Assembly: GCA_905193155.1 (NCBI GenBank)
Contig: CAJJNQ010000046.1
Coordinates: forward strand, 1 to 18,797
Length of the DNA: 18,797 bases
DNA from: an uncultured Christensenella sp.
GTDB lineage: Bacteria > Bacillota > Clostridia > Christensenellales > UBA1750
Reading direction: 5' to 3'
Shown: positions 1 through 7,372 of the stretch, piece after piece
Layout: each line of letters begins with the position of its first letter
Numbering within the stretch: position 1 is the stretch's first letter
Notes under the pieces: generated by a model
The model's input: the letters and a program-made list of their open reading frames with translations, nothing else
Databases searched by the model: none
Told to the model about the DNA's origin: nothing
Made by a program: the position numbers and the translations under genes

Positions 1-103
1 TGGCGAAAAAGCTCTCCATCCGTGCGTTGTCGAAGCAATGTCCGATGCCGCTGAGACTTTGTATCATGCCGCAGCGAGACAGCTCGGAACGAAAGGCTAG
101 GCT
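1..103 (-). pseudogene. IS3-family transposase C-terminal remnant (runs off window)
   Basis: Read on the minus strand, this edge encodes a short open stretch containing CGMIQSLSGIGHCFDNARME followed by SFFA. That matches the end of the catalytic core of IS3-family OrfB transposases (typical pattern QSMSRxGxCxDNAxxESFF), where the Glu of ESFF is the third catalytic acid of the DDE triad. A stop codon lies at 104-106 just upstream on the minus strand, so the N-terminal part of the gene is missing; the gene continues leftward out of the window. It is therefore a truncated or decayed copy, not an active element as far as can be seen. It marks mobile DNA at the left edge of the metabolic island. 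The family call rests on a short match; the exact IS cannot be named. Confidence 0.7.
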
Positions 104-201
104 TTAGCCTATTATCGGTATAAAGTGAGCGAAAAGAAATGTCAAGAAAAGTAGGAAATGCTGTAAAGGGATACAGTACTGCCAAGAATTAACTATTAAA
201 G

Positions 202-243
202 TGGGCAAGGTGAATCATCTGTACAGATGATTCACCTTGCCCA
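202..243 (-). terminator. 42-bp perfect palindrome, likely terminator of the NagB-like gene
   Basis: The arms GGGCAAGGTGAATCATCTGT and ACAGATGATTCACCTTGCCC are perfect reverse complements with no spacer, and an outer T-A pair extends the symmetry to 42 bp. It lies 32 bp past the stop of the minus-strand NagB-like gene. On the minus strand it is followed by ACTTTAATAG, a weak T-rich tract, so termination of that gene is the simplest reading. The length and perfection are greater than usual for a terminator. Confidence 0.65.
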
Positions 244-274
244 ATATGCAGAGATAAAGATGAGGAGACATAAA

Positions 275-958
275 TCAGAGCAAGGCGGCAGCCTCGCAAT
301 CAAGAAGGACTGTGACGTCCGGATGCAACTGCAGAAGCGTCGCGGGGATCGTAGTCGTGACCACGTCGCCGCGGCACATATCCGCCACCGCCTGCGCCTT
401 GCTGACGCCGTTGGCGATTAGCAGAATGCGCTCGGCGCAGAGAATATTCCGGAGACCCATCGCCGCATACTCGACCTGGCCACGCGTTTCCTTATGGACG
501 CCAAGGGGCAGAGCCTCCCTGGGATGATTCATGCCGATGTGTGCGTTTTCCCCAATGCCGAGGATCTGCATATCCAGCCGATGGCCGGGCAGCGACCTCA
601 AAAGCTCATCGTAGGTCGTGCAGGCCTTGACCAAATTGTCCGCTGGCTGATCCGGCAACAGGAGCTGATCGTCCGTGATGTCCGTGTGGTCGAGCAGGTG
701 GCGGTGGAAATAATTTCGACAGGTGGCGGGATCGTCGGCGGCAAGGCCGAATTTTTCCTCGAGGTTATAAAACGTTGCCTGACCAAAGCCGACCGCACCG
801 CTGCGGTAGCTGTCCACCAGCGCGGCGAACATGCCGATAGGCGTTTTGCCGGCCGTCAGTCCGATGTGGCTCTCCGGCTTGAGCAGCAGCTGGGCAATCA
901 CAAAGTCGGCTGCCGCGCGGCTCATCTGGTCGTAGGTGTCGTAAATACGGATGTTCAT
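275..958 (-). CDS. NagB-fold sugar-phosphate isomerase/deaminase-like protein, altered active site
   Basis: A 227-residue protein of the glucosamine-6-phosphate deaminase / 6-phosphogluconolactonase superfamily. Recognisable are the N-terminal phosphate-loop segment GLTAGKTPIGMF, the block FYNLEEKFGL where NagB has NMDEYVGL, and GIGENAHIGMNHP where NagB has GxGxDGHIxFNEP. The catalytic His is kept, but the Asp and Glu of the NagB triad are Asn and His here, and the first Asp of the MDEY block is Glu. A classical GlcN6P deaminase is therefore doubtful, and a different 6-phospho-sugar substrate is more likely. The start is ATG at 958 because GAGGGA lies 7 nt upstream; a GTG at 964 is too close to that site. 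It lies downstream of the TetR-type gene on the same strand and next to a PTS operon, consistent with acting on the PTS product. Confidence 0.8.
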   Translation of the reverse strand: MNIRIYDTYDQMSRAAADFVIAQLLLKPESHIGLTAGKTPIGMFAALVDSYRSGAVGFGQATFYNLEEKFGLAADDPATCRNYFHRHLLDHTDITDDQLLLPDQPADNLVKACTTYDELLRSLPGHRLDMQILGIGENAHIGMNHPREALPLGVHKETRGQVEYAAMGLRNILCAERILLIANGVSKAQAVADMCRGDVVTTTIPATLLQLHPDVTVLLDCEAAALL

Positions 959-1087
959 GGGCACGTCCCTCTCTCTCGCTCGATGACCTTGAGTTTGAGA
1001 GCATTATAGCGGACCGCCGGAGCAAAAAGCAAGAGGGGAAACGGCAGCTGTGACAAACGGTGCGGGATTGTATCAAAAAGTGTGCCC

Positions 1088-1630
1088 TCAGGGGATGAGG
1101 ATGCAGTTATACTTCGTGATGATGTTGTAGACGATTGAGGACATCTCCTCCACACTCTCCCACATGCCGTTGCGGATCCAGTCCATCAAGATCTTGGAGA
1201 GCATCCCTGTCAGCGCCGACACCTCGTAGGGGCTTTCAAAGCCGTAGGTGGAGATGAGCAGATAAGCCTTTGAGTTGAGATGTGCTTCCAACGCGGCGTA
1301 CAGGCGGGGGAGGAGATTGTACGTCTGAATGCACTGAAAGAGGCTCCTGTTTTCGTGAAAGAAAATGAAATAGCTCCGGATGAGCTGCGGGAGATACTCC
1401 TCCGCGGCTGGGTTCTGCGCAAGGCCGAATTGCTGCATCTCGAGGTAGTCAAACAGAATATCGACCAGCTCGGTATAGTTGCGGTAAAAAGTGATACGGG
1501 ATACGCCGGCGAGCTTTGTAATCTCCGTGACGGTGATGTCCGAAAGACTTTTCGTCTCGATCAGGCGCAGAAGCGCCTGCTGCATCCAGGTGCGTACGAG
1601 CAGATTCTGGTGGCTGACATGGGTTTTCAT
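1088..1630 (-). CDS. TetR/AcrR-family transcriptional regulator
   Basis: A 180-residue protein with an N-terminal TetR helix-turn-helix (about residues 33-52, TVTEITKLAGVSRITFYRNY) and an all-helical C-terminal ligand/dimer domain of the type found in DhaS-like regulators. AGGAGG sits about 15 nt before the ATG. It is transcribed divergently from the PTS operon, with the candidate operator between them, and in the same direction as the NagB-like gene 130 bp further on. The simplest inference is that it represses the divergent PTS operon and its own transcript and responds to the imported sugar or a metabolite of it. Mannose-family PTS operons in Firmicutes are more often run by LevR-type sigma-54 activators, so a TetR-type regulator is less usual here. 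Confidence 0.85.
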   Translation of the reverse strand: MKTHVSHQNLLVRTWMQQALLRLIETKSLSDITVTEITKLAGVSRITFYRNYTELVDILFDYLEMQQFGLAQNPAAEEYLPQLIRSYFIFFHENRSLFQCIQTYNLLPRLYAALEAHLNSKAYLLISTYGFESPYEVSALTGMLSKILMDWIRNGMWESVEEMSSIVYNIITKYNCILIP

Positions 1631-1687
1631 GATACAATTTCTCGCCTCCTGTAACAGTTAGGGCTCTCACTCTTGAAAAATGTAAAG

Positions 1688-1718
1688 TTTTGTATTAAAA
1701 ACTATAAACAATACAAAA
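1688..1718. promoter_or_regulatory. Candidate operator between TetR gene and PTS operon
   Basis: TTTTGTATT and AATACAAAA form perfect 9-bp inverted arms separated by 13 bp of A/T-rich DNA, inside the divergent intergenic region 1631-1836. Location and symmetry suit binding of the adjacent TetR-type repressor. No convincing -35/-10 pair could be assigned to either strand by eye. Confidence 0.45.
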
Positions 1719-1766
1719 GGGCAAGAAAATAGACCTGTTTGCTTGCCTCTTTTGGACACAATGATA

Positions 1767-1805
1767 GCAGAGAAAACGAAAAAATCAAGTTTTCTTTTTC
1801 TCTGC
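1767..1805 (+). promoter_or_regulatory. Leader hairpin upstream of the PTS operon
   Basis: GCAGAGAAAA (1767-1776) pairs perfectly with TTTTCTCTGC (1796-1805), and the interval holds a second complementary pair, GAAAA and TTTTC. It ends about 10 nt before the ribosome binding site (GGGGAGGAGG) of the first PTS gene. It could be an RNA leader structure controlling translation or an attenuator, or a second protein-binding site. There is no U-run right after it, so a simple terminator is less likely. Confidence 0.4.
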
Positions 1806-1836
1806 GGCCCAGAAGGGGAGGAGGTGTAACAATAAA

Positions 1837-2262
1837 TTGATACCGGTTGTACTGGTTACGCACGGCGATTTTGCAAAGGGACTCATCGAAAGCTCAGAGA
1901 TGCTGGTCGGCAAAAGCGAGGGTCTTTCCTATGTGACGCTTGAGCCATCGGACGACTTTTCCGCGTTCAAGCAGAAGATCGAAAACGAGATCAAGGCGGT
2001 CGACGGCAGCGACGGCGTGCTGCTCCTTGCTGACCTGCTGGGGGGCAGCCCGTACAACGCGGCAGCCATGTGCATCGACGGCGTACATACGGAATGCCTG
2101 ACCGGCCTGAACCTGAGTATGCTTCTCACCGCACTCGACCAGAGAGAGTTCTGCGGCCTTGTGGAGCTTGCGCAGGAGTGCAAAGAGGCGGCGGCATCCA
2201 ACATTGTGATCGTCAGCGAACAGCTTGCACAGGCTGCACGTGAAGATGAGGACGACGAATAA
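1837..2262 (+). CDS. PTS mannose-family EIIA component
   Basis: A 141-residue cytoplasmic phosphocarrier of the mannose/fructose/sorbose PTS family. The phosphorylated histidine is His9 in VLVTHGDFAKG, and the second family block LLADLLGGSPYNAA is present. It accepts phosphate from HPr and passes it to EIIB. The start is TTG, with GGGGAGGAGG upstream; no in-frame ATG fits better. It is the first gene of the twelve-gene operon and is not fused to EIIB. The protein ends in an acidic tail (REDEDDE) that is not usual for EIIA and is echoed in EIIC. Confidence 0.95.
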   Translation: MIPVVLVTHGDFAKGLIESSEMLVGKSEGLSYVTLEPSDDFSAFKQKIENEIKAVDGSDGVLLLADLLGGSPYNAAAMCIDGVHTECLTGLNLSMLLTALDQREFCGLVELAQECKEAAASNIVIVSEQLAQAAREDEDDE

Positions 2263-2281
2263 CACAGGAAGGGAGAAAATT

Positions 2282-2782
2282 ATGGCAGAGATAAAAATGA
2301 CGAGGGTCGATTTCCGCCTAGTCCACGGCCAGATCGTGGTGAAGTGGTGCAAGGCGTGCGATGTGGACAAGATTGTTGTGATTGACGACGTGGTTGCAAG
2401 CGATGACTTCATGTCGCAGATCTACGCATCGGCGGCACCGGCTGGCGTCGTGGTGAAGTCGTACAGTCAGGAGAAAGCGAAGCGCCTGTGGGAAAAGAAC
2501 CGCTTCGGCGAAAAGTCCAAGGTTCTGATTCTGTTCAAGGATATCGACACCTGCTATGCGATGATCAAGGGCGGCATGGAGTTGAAGTCCGTGCAGCTGG
2601 GCGGTGTGCCGCAGATGGGCGACCGTCGTGCGGTGAAGCGGGCGGTGTTCCTGGGGGAAAAAGAGATGCAACAACTCAAGGAGCTGCATGGCATGGGCGT
2701 CGAAATTACGGCGCAGCTCATCCCCGAGGACAGCAAATATGACTACGACGAGATCGTCAAGGTCTACAACAGCGCAAAGTAA
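2282..2782 (+). CDS. PTS mannose-family EIIB component
   Basis: A 166-residue protein with the EIIB hallmark RVDFRLVHGQIVVKW; the phosphorylated residue is His15. It phosphorylates the sugar during transport through EIIC/EIID. The ATG at 2282 is preceded by AGGAAGGGAG, whereas the longer open frame from 2225 would overlap the end of EIIA and add a tail without homology. Its gap to EIIA is 19 bp. Substrate cannot be read from EIIB; known relatives handle mannose, sorbose, N-acetylgalactosamine, glucosaminate or glycated lysine. Confidence 0.95.
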   Translation: MAEIKMTRVDFRLVHGQIVVKWCKACDVDKIVVIDDVVASDDFMSQIYASAAPAGVVVKSYSQEKAKRLWEKNRFGEKSKVLILFKDIDTCYAMIKGGMELKSVQLGGVPQMGDRRAVKRAVFLGEKEMQQLKELHGMGVEITAQLIPEDSKYDYDEIVKVYNSAK

Positions 2783-2830
2783 GCACAAACAGAGCGAAAC
2801 AAGAATAAAGAGAAAGGAAATAAGCGCAAA

Positions 2831-3634
2831 ATGGAACACAATATGTTAGGCGTGGCAATTTTCTGCGGACTTTATTACGCATTTGCAGGGTGGAGACCCT
2901 TGTACCTGACCCATTCTATCTGGCTTTTCCCGCTGACCTCCGCACTCCCCATCGGCCTTCTCATGGGCGATGTAAAGGGCGCTATGATCCTCGGCGCGGC
3001 GATCAGCATGCTCTATGTCGGCCTGATCGCGCCGGGCGCTGAGATCTCGGCGGACGGTTGCGCAGCCGGTATCATCGGCGTTGCGGTCGGCCTTGCGATC
3101 GGCGCGGACACCGGCACAGCGATCGCCATCGCGGTTCCGTTCGGCGTGCTCGGCGTGTTCCTGAACACGCTGCGCCGCATCATCAATGCGCGCTTTGCGC
3201 ACATGGCGGACAAGTACGCGCTCGAGGGCAATACCAAGGGCATCCGCAACTGTGCGATCTGGTGGCCGCTGGCGATGAACATCGTGACCAAGTTCCCGTT
3301 CATGTTCGTGGCCGTTTACTACGGCACCACCGTTATCGACAAGCTCGTTGACGTTCTGCCTGCGTGGGTGATGACCGGCTTCTCCGTTGCCGGCGGCATG
3401 ATGCCCGCGATCGGCTTCGCCATCCTGATCAACGTGATCGGCAAGCGCAGCATTCTTCCGTTCTTCTTCATTGGCTTCTTCATTGTGAAGATATTCGGCT
3501 GCTCGGCTCTGCAGCTGGCCTGCCTTGGTATCCCGATGGCGATCGCGATCGTCCTGATGACCAAGGATTCTGAGGACGCTACGGTGAAGCGCGCCCTGGC
3601 GGCGACGGCTTCGGATGACGACGATGACGAATAA
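2831..3634 (+). CDS. PTS mannose-family EIIC membrane component
   Basis: A 267-residue, strongly hydrophobic protein with several predicted membrane spans, including conserved features of the mannose-family IIC channel such as the GAAISMLYVGLIAPGAEISA region and the long glycine/alanine-rich helices after it. With EIID it forms the sugar channel. It ends in SDDDDDE, an acidic tail similar to the end of EIIA in the same operon. Upstream, AGAAAGGAAA provides the ribosome binding site. EIID starts 13 bp after its stop. Confidence 0.95.
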   Translation: MEHNMLGVAIFCGLYYAFAGWRPLYLTHSIWLFPLTSALPIGLLMGDVKGAMILGAAISMLYVGLIAPGAEISADGCAAGIIGVAVGLAIGADTGTAIAIAVPFGVLGVFLNTLRRIINARFAHMADKYALEGNTKGIRNCAIWWPLAMNIVTKFPFMFVAVYYGTTVIDKLVDVLPAWVMTGFSVAGGMMPAIGFAILINVIGKRSILPFFFIGFFIVKIFGCSALQLACLGIPMAIAIVLMTKDSEDATVKRALAATASDDDDDE

Positions 3635-3647
3635 GGAGGATCGATTA

Positions 3648-4481
3648 ATGGCTACGACTGTGAAAGAAAATTCCAAGATCACCATGCGCGACATTGCCAA
3701 GGTATTCTGGCGCTGGCAGTTTACCTGCGAAATGTCGAACTCCTATGAGCGCATGCAGGCCATCGCGTTCTGCTTCGCGATGATCCCCGTACTCAAAAAG
3801 CTCTATCCCAACAAGGAAGATTTTGTCGAGGCGCTCCAGCGTCATCTCGTGTTCTTCAACACTGAGGGTACGATCGGCTCGGTCATCGTCGGTATGACGG
3901 TGGCTCTGGAAGAGGAAAAGGTGGCAAGCGACGGCGCGATGACCGGTGAGAGCATCATCGCCCTCAAGTCCGCCACCATGGGTCCCATCGCCGGCATCGG
4001 CGACACCATCACCTGGGGCACGGTCAAGCCCATTATGTACACCATGGCCGTTCTCGCGAGTGCGGACGGTTCGCCGATCGGCTGGTTCATGATCTTCCTG
4101 TTCGCCATCGTGGCCGGCATCTACAGCTGGGCGCTCATGCTCATGGGCTATCGCTTGGGCAAGAACGCGCTGAGCAGCATGATATCCTCCGGCTGGATCG
4201 ACCGCATCATCTCCGGCGCGAGTATCCTCGGCCTCTTCATTGTCGGCGGCCTTGCAGCAAGCAATGTCAGCCTCAACCTGACGGGCACCTACATGAGCGC
4301 GGGCACGGAAAAGACCATCCAGAGCGTCATCGACGGCATTGTCCCCGGCTTGCTGCCGCTGGCCCTCATCATGGGCCTGTGCTATTACTTCAGCAAGAAT
4401 AAGGGCAACCAGAAGTTTGGTAAGGTCGTTGTCGGCCTGCTCGTGCTCGGCGTGCTGCTGGCCCTGCTCGGCCTTGTCTGA
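3648..4481 (+). CDS. PTS mannose-family EIID membrane component
   Basis: A 277-residue EIID. Visible family blocks are SNSYERMQAIAFCFAMIPVL near the N-terminus, then NTEGTIGSVIVGMTVALEEE and GPIAGIGDTITWGTVKPI in the middle, and hydrophobic helices toward the C-terminus. ATG at 3648 is chosen because AAGGAGGA lies 7 nt before it; the longer frame from 3615 overlaps EIIC. It works with EIIC in substrate recognition and translocation. The four EII parts occur in order A-B-C-D as separate polypeptides, as in glucosaminate and glucoselysine systems of enterobacteria, but order alone does not identify the substrate. Confidence 0.95.
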   Translation: MATTVKENSKITMRDIAKVFWRWQFTCEMSNSYERMQAIAFCFAMIPVLKKLYPNKEDFVEALQRHLVFFNTEGTIGSVIVGMTVALEEEKVASDGAMTGESIIALKSATMGPIAGIGDTITWGTVKPIMYTMAVLASADGSPIGWFMIFLFAIVAGIYSWALMLMGYRLGKNALSSMISSGWIDRIISGASILGLFIVGGLAASNVSLNLTGTYMSAGTEKTIQSVIDGIVPGLLPLALIMGLCYYFSKNKGNQKFGKVVVGLLVLGVLLALLGLV

Positions 4482-4494
4482 TCGGATCAGACAA
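4474..4494. repeat. Perfect palindrome across the EIID stop codon
   Basis: Two 10-bp arms, TTGTCTGATC and GATCAGACAA, flank a single G. The EIID stop codon lies inside the left half. No U-run follows, so it may be an mRNA processing or stabilising hairpin that separates PTS from redox gene expression, or a protein-binding site. Confidence 0.6.
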
Positions 4495-4534
4495 AGAGCA
4501 AAGACCACTTAACATAACGGGAGGGCTGTGAGTC

Positions 4535-5455
4535 ATGCTGAAAGATCGGATGATAGCGCTTGCCGGCATTTTGGGGAAACGATACAGCAAAAAGCAGAAG
4601 ATCCGTTTTCTCCGCTATGTCCAACGCTCGGCGCAGGAAAAGGGCGTCAAGATGTATCTGGATGAGGGGGAAGCGTCCGGAAAATCTGGCTGTAACGTCT
4701 ATTTAGGTCCGACCCAAAGGGCAAAGACGATTTTGGCCGTCTCTTATGATACCCCCAGCCGGCTGTGGTGGCCGGGGTTCCATTACTACCCGATGGATCC
4801 GGGACGGAACGCACGGCAGGAGAGTCTGGTGATGGCACTCAACTTCGCTCTCGCCGCTGTGCTTCTGGCCGCGTACTGGTTCGCAGTCTTCCGGCGCTGC
4901 TTCAGCGCCGGAGGGCTGACCGGGGGACTGGCACTGTTTGGGCTGCTGCTCGTGGCACTGCTGGCGGTGAATCTGGTGCTTGGCAGCGCAAACGCAAAGA
5001 ACTACTCGCGCAACAGCGCTTCGCTGGCGCTGGCGTTGGAAATTTTCGACGGGCTGCAGGACGGAAGTGTTGCGGTGGCGCTGCTCGACAACGCCTGCGC
5101 GGGTCTGGGCGGCTACGCCCGTCTGGCCGAATACCTCGGCGGACGTGCCCGCCAGACGAACGTCGTGATTCTCGACTGCGTCATGTGCGGCAGCGAGCTG
5201 CACGGCCACTGCACGAAAGAACGCATCGAGGCGCTGGCGGCGCGGAATGGAGACATTCAGTGGCACGAGGCCGCATCGGAGGGAAACGCGGTCCTGTCGC
5301 TCTTCCCGCGGGGCATGGTCATCACTGGCGGCAGCTGGATCGGCGATGCCACGGTGGTCAAAGGCACCCGCAGCGGCAGGGATGACGAGATCAATATGGA
5401 GAGAATGGAGCGTGTGCTCGTCACGCTCCGGCAAATGATAATCGCACTGCGCTGA
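4535..5455 (+). CDS. M28-peptidase-like protein with internal membrane hairpin, metal site degenerate
   Basis: A 306-residue protein whose layout resembles M28 zinc aminopeptidases: a strand and turn ILAVSYDTPS (residues 67-75, compare AHYDTP), NSASLALALEI near 160-170 (compare the NASGVAALLEL helix), and later VVILDCVMCGSE. The metal-binding His of the HYD motif is Ser and the Asp-Asn pair is not kept, so catalytic activity is doubtful. Two hydrophobic stretches (about 100-119 and 130-150) are inserted between the first two blocks and probably make a membrane hairpin. CGGGAGGG precedes the ATG. It sits between the transporter and the redox genes; a role as a membrane-bound accessory or scaffold to them is inference. 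A divergent amidase cannot be excluded. Confidence 0.6.
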   Translation: MLKDRMIALAGILGKRYSKKQKIRFLRYVQRSAQEKGVKMYLDEGEASGKSGCNVYLGPTQRAKTILAVSYDTPSRLWWPGFHYYPMDPGRNARQESLVMALNFALAAVLLAAYWFAVFRRCFSAGGLTGGLALFGLLLVALLAVNLVLGSANAKNYSRNSASLALALEIFDGLQDGSVAVALLDNACAGLGGYARLAEYLGGRARQTNVVILDCVMCGSELHGHCTKERIEALAARNGDIQWHEAASEGNAVLSLFPRGMVITGGSWIGDATVVKGTRSGRDDEINMERMERVLVTLRQMIIALR

Positions 5456-5479
5456 AACTCAGGCAGGAGGAAAGAAGCT

Positions 5480-5788
5480 ATGAGAATTGAAGAACACCCC
5501 ATCTTAGGCACTTATCAAAAGGGAAAGACCGTTACCTTTACTCTCGACGGGAAAGAAATGCAGGGCTGTGAGGGCGAGCCGATCGCGGCGGCGCTCAAGG
5601 CGGCGGGCGTCATGGTTCACCGCCACACGCTGAAAAACGACGCGCCGCGCGGCATTTTTTGCGCCATCGGTCGTTGTACGGACTGCGTGATGATTGTGGA
5701 CGGGCAGCCCAATGTCCGCACCTGCGTGACGCCGCTTCGTGCGGGCATGAGGGTACAGACGCAGTACGGCGTTTCGGCAAAGGAGTAA
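5480..5788 (+). CDS. (2Fe-2S) ferredoxin-like subunit, HcnA / sarcosine-oxidase-alpha N-terminal type
   Basis: A 102-residue protein with a plant-type 2Fe-2S fold. The cluster ligands are Cys61, Cys66, Cys69 and Cys82 (pattern C-x4-C-x2-C-x12-C in FCAIGRCTDC and downstream TCV). The part GEPIAAALKAAG matches the start of HcnA and of the alpha subunit of heterotetrameric sarcosine oxidase. In known relatives this small subunit carries electrons for amino-acid or amine dehydrogenases. AGGAGGAAAG gives a strong ribosome binding site. It is the first of four redox genes that overlap or nearly touch, so they very probably form one complex. Confidence 0.9.
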   Translation: MRIEEHPILGTYQKGKTVTFTLDGKEMQGCEGEPIAAALKAAGVMVHRHTLKNDAPRGIFCAIGRCTDCVMIVDGQPNVRTCVTPLRAGMRVQTQYGVSAKE

Positions 5789-5793
5789 GCGGT

Positions 5794-7371
5794 ATGAAAA
5801 GATATGATTTGATCGTTGTGGGCGCCGGTCCTGCCGGACTGTCGGCGGCCATTCAGGCGGCAAGGTACGGCGTACATGTCGCGGTTTTCGATGAGAACGC
5901 CGCCCCCGGCGGACAGCTGTTCAAGCAGATTCACAAATTCTTCGGCTCGAAGGAGCACCACGCCAAGATCCGCGGCTTCAACATCGGCAAGGAGCTGCTC
6001 GAAGAGGCGGAGGCCGCTGGCGTCACCGTTCACCTCAACTCGGTGGTCATGGGCCTGTACGGCAACAAGGAGATCCTCGTCAACTCCAACGGCGAGACGG
6101 CGCACTACAAGGGCGACGCGATTATCGTCGCGGCGGGCGCGATGGAGAACATGATTCCGTTCGACGGCTGGACGCTGCCCGGCGTCATGGGCGCGGGCGC
6201 GGCGCAGACGCTGATGAACCTGCACGGCGTGCAGCCGGGACAGCGCGTTCTGATGGTCGGCAGCGGCAACGTCGGCCTCGTCGTTGGCTATCAGCTCATG
6301 CAGGCGGGTGTGAAGCTCGAGGCTATCATCGACGCCGCGCCCCGTGTGGGCGGCTACGGCGTCCACGCGGCCAAGGTCGCGCGTATGGGCGTGCCGTTCT
6401 ACCTCTCCCACACAGTCGTGAAAGCGGAGGGCACGGATCACGTCACCGGCGCGGTCATCGCGCAGGTGGACAACCACTTCCAGCCCATTCCGGGCACGGA
6501 GAAGCGCTTTGATGTGGACACCGTCTGCATGGCGGTCGGCCTGAGCCCGATGAGCCAGCTCACGAGCATGATTAAGTGCAAGATGACCGACCGCGGCGGC
6601 ACGTTGCCCGTGGTCGACGGCCACGGTGAGACCTCGATCCGCGGCATTTACTCCGCCGGCGATGCGGCTGGCATAGAGGAGGCCAGCTCCGCCATGATCA
6701 ACGGTCGGATCGCCGGTACGGCGGCCGCCGCCGAGCTGGGCTATCTGGACGAGGCGGCTTCGGAAGAGGAGATCACCCGTCTGCGTGCGTCGCTCCAGCA
6801 GCTCCACGAGGGCATGTTCAGCCCTGCCAACAAGGGCCGCACGGATCTGACGGTGACAGACGAGGGCATCGAGCTCTCCCAGACCCTGCTCAAAAAGGGC
6901 TATGTGGCGAATGACGAGATCGAGCGCTTCCCCGGCGTGACGCACCGCGCCGGTGTCCATCCGGTAATCGAGTGCACGCAGAACATCCCCTGCAACCCCT
7001 GCCAGGATGCCTGCAAGTTCGGCTGCATCAAGGTCGGCAGCGCGATCACGCATCTCCCCGAGGTGGACGAGGCGGCCAAGTGTGTGGGATGCGGCATGTG
7101 CGTCGCGTCCTGCCCCGGCCAGGCGATCTTCCTGGTGAACGAGGACGCCGGCGACGGCTGGGCGACCGTGACGATGCCCTACGAGCTTCTCCCCCTGCCC
7201 GAAAAGGGCGAGCGCGGTGTGGCGCTCGGGCGCAGCGGCGCAACGGTGTGCGAGGCGGAGGTCGTGGAGTGCAGGACGAGTCCTGCCTTTGACCAGACGA
7301 GGCTGTTGACGATCCGTGTCCCCAAGGACGCGGCGATGAAAGCGCGCTTTTTTAGCAGAGAGGTGAAGTAA
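5794..7371 (+). CDS. FAD/NAD-dependent oxidoreductase fused to a two-[4Fe-4S] ferredoxin domain
   Basis: A 525-residue flavoprotein. An FAD Rossmann motif GAGPAG is at residues 10-15 and a second dinucleotide motif GSGNVG at 156-161; the FAD-closing segment GIYSAGDAAG follows. The C-terminal third carries two cysteine groups, Cys400/403/407/411 and Cys430/433/436/440 (CVGCGMCVASCP), typical for two [4Fe-4S] clusters. It corresponds to the HcnB / opine oxidase A type large subunit. Canonical HcnB relatives have a BFD-type tail instead; here that domain is the separate next gene. The start at 5794 follows AGGAG that overlaps the previous stop; the longer frame from 5659 overlaps the upstream gene. 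NAD, ferredoxin or both may take the electrons. Confidence 0.9.
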   Translation: MKRYDLIVVGAGPAGLSAAIQAARYGVHVAVFDENAAPGGQLFKQIHKFFGSKEHHAKIRGFNIGKELLEEAEAAGVTVHLNSVVMGLYGNKEILVNSNGETAHYKGDAIIVAAGAMENMIPFDGWTLPGVMGAGAAQTLMNLHGVQPGQRVLMVGSGNVGLVVGYQLMQAGVKLEAIIDAAPRVGGYGVHAAKVARMGVPFYLSHTVVKAEGTDHVTGAVIAQVDNHFQPIPGTEKRFDVDTVCMAVGLSPMSQLTSMIKCKMTDRGGTLPVVDGHGETSIRGIYSAGDAAGIEEASSAMINGRIAGTAAAAELGYLDEAASEEEITRLRASLQQLHEGMFSPANKGRTDLTVTDEGIELSQTLLKKGYVANDEIERFPGVTHRAGVHPVIECTQNIPCNPCQDACKFGCIKVGSAITHLPEVDEAAKCVGCGMCVASCPGQAIFLVNEDAGDGWATVTMPYELLPLPEKGERGVALGRSGATVCEAEVVECRTSPAFDQTRLLTIRVPKDAAMKARFFSREVK

Positions 7372-7372
7372 G

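Noticed and set aside
94..110. Short inverted repeat AGGCTA / TAGCCT next to the IS remnant
   Set aside because: Six-bp arms occur often by chance; without a matching end elsewhere it cannot be called an IS terminus.
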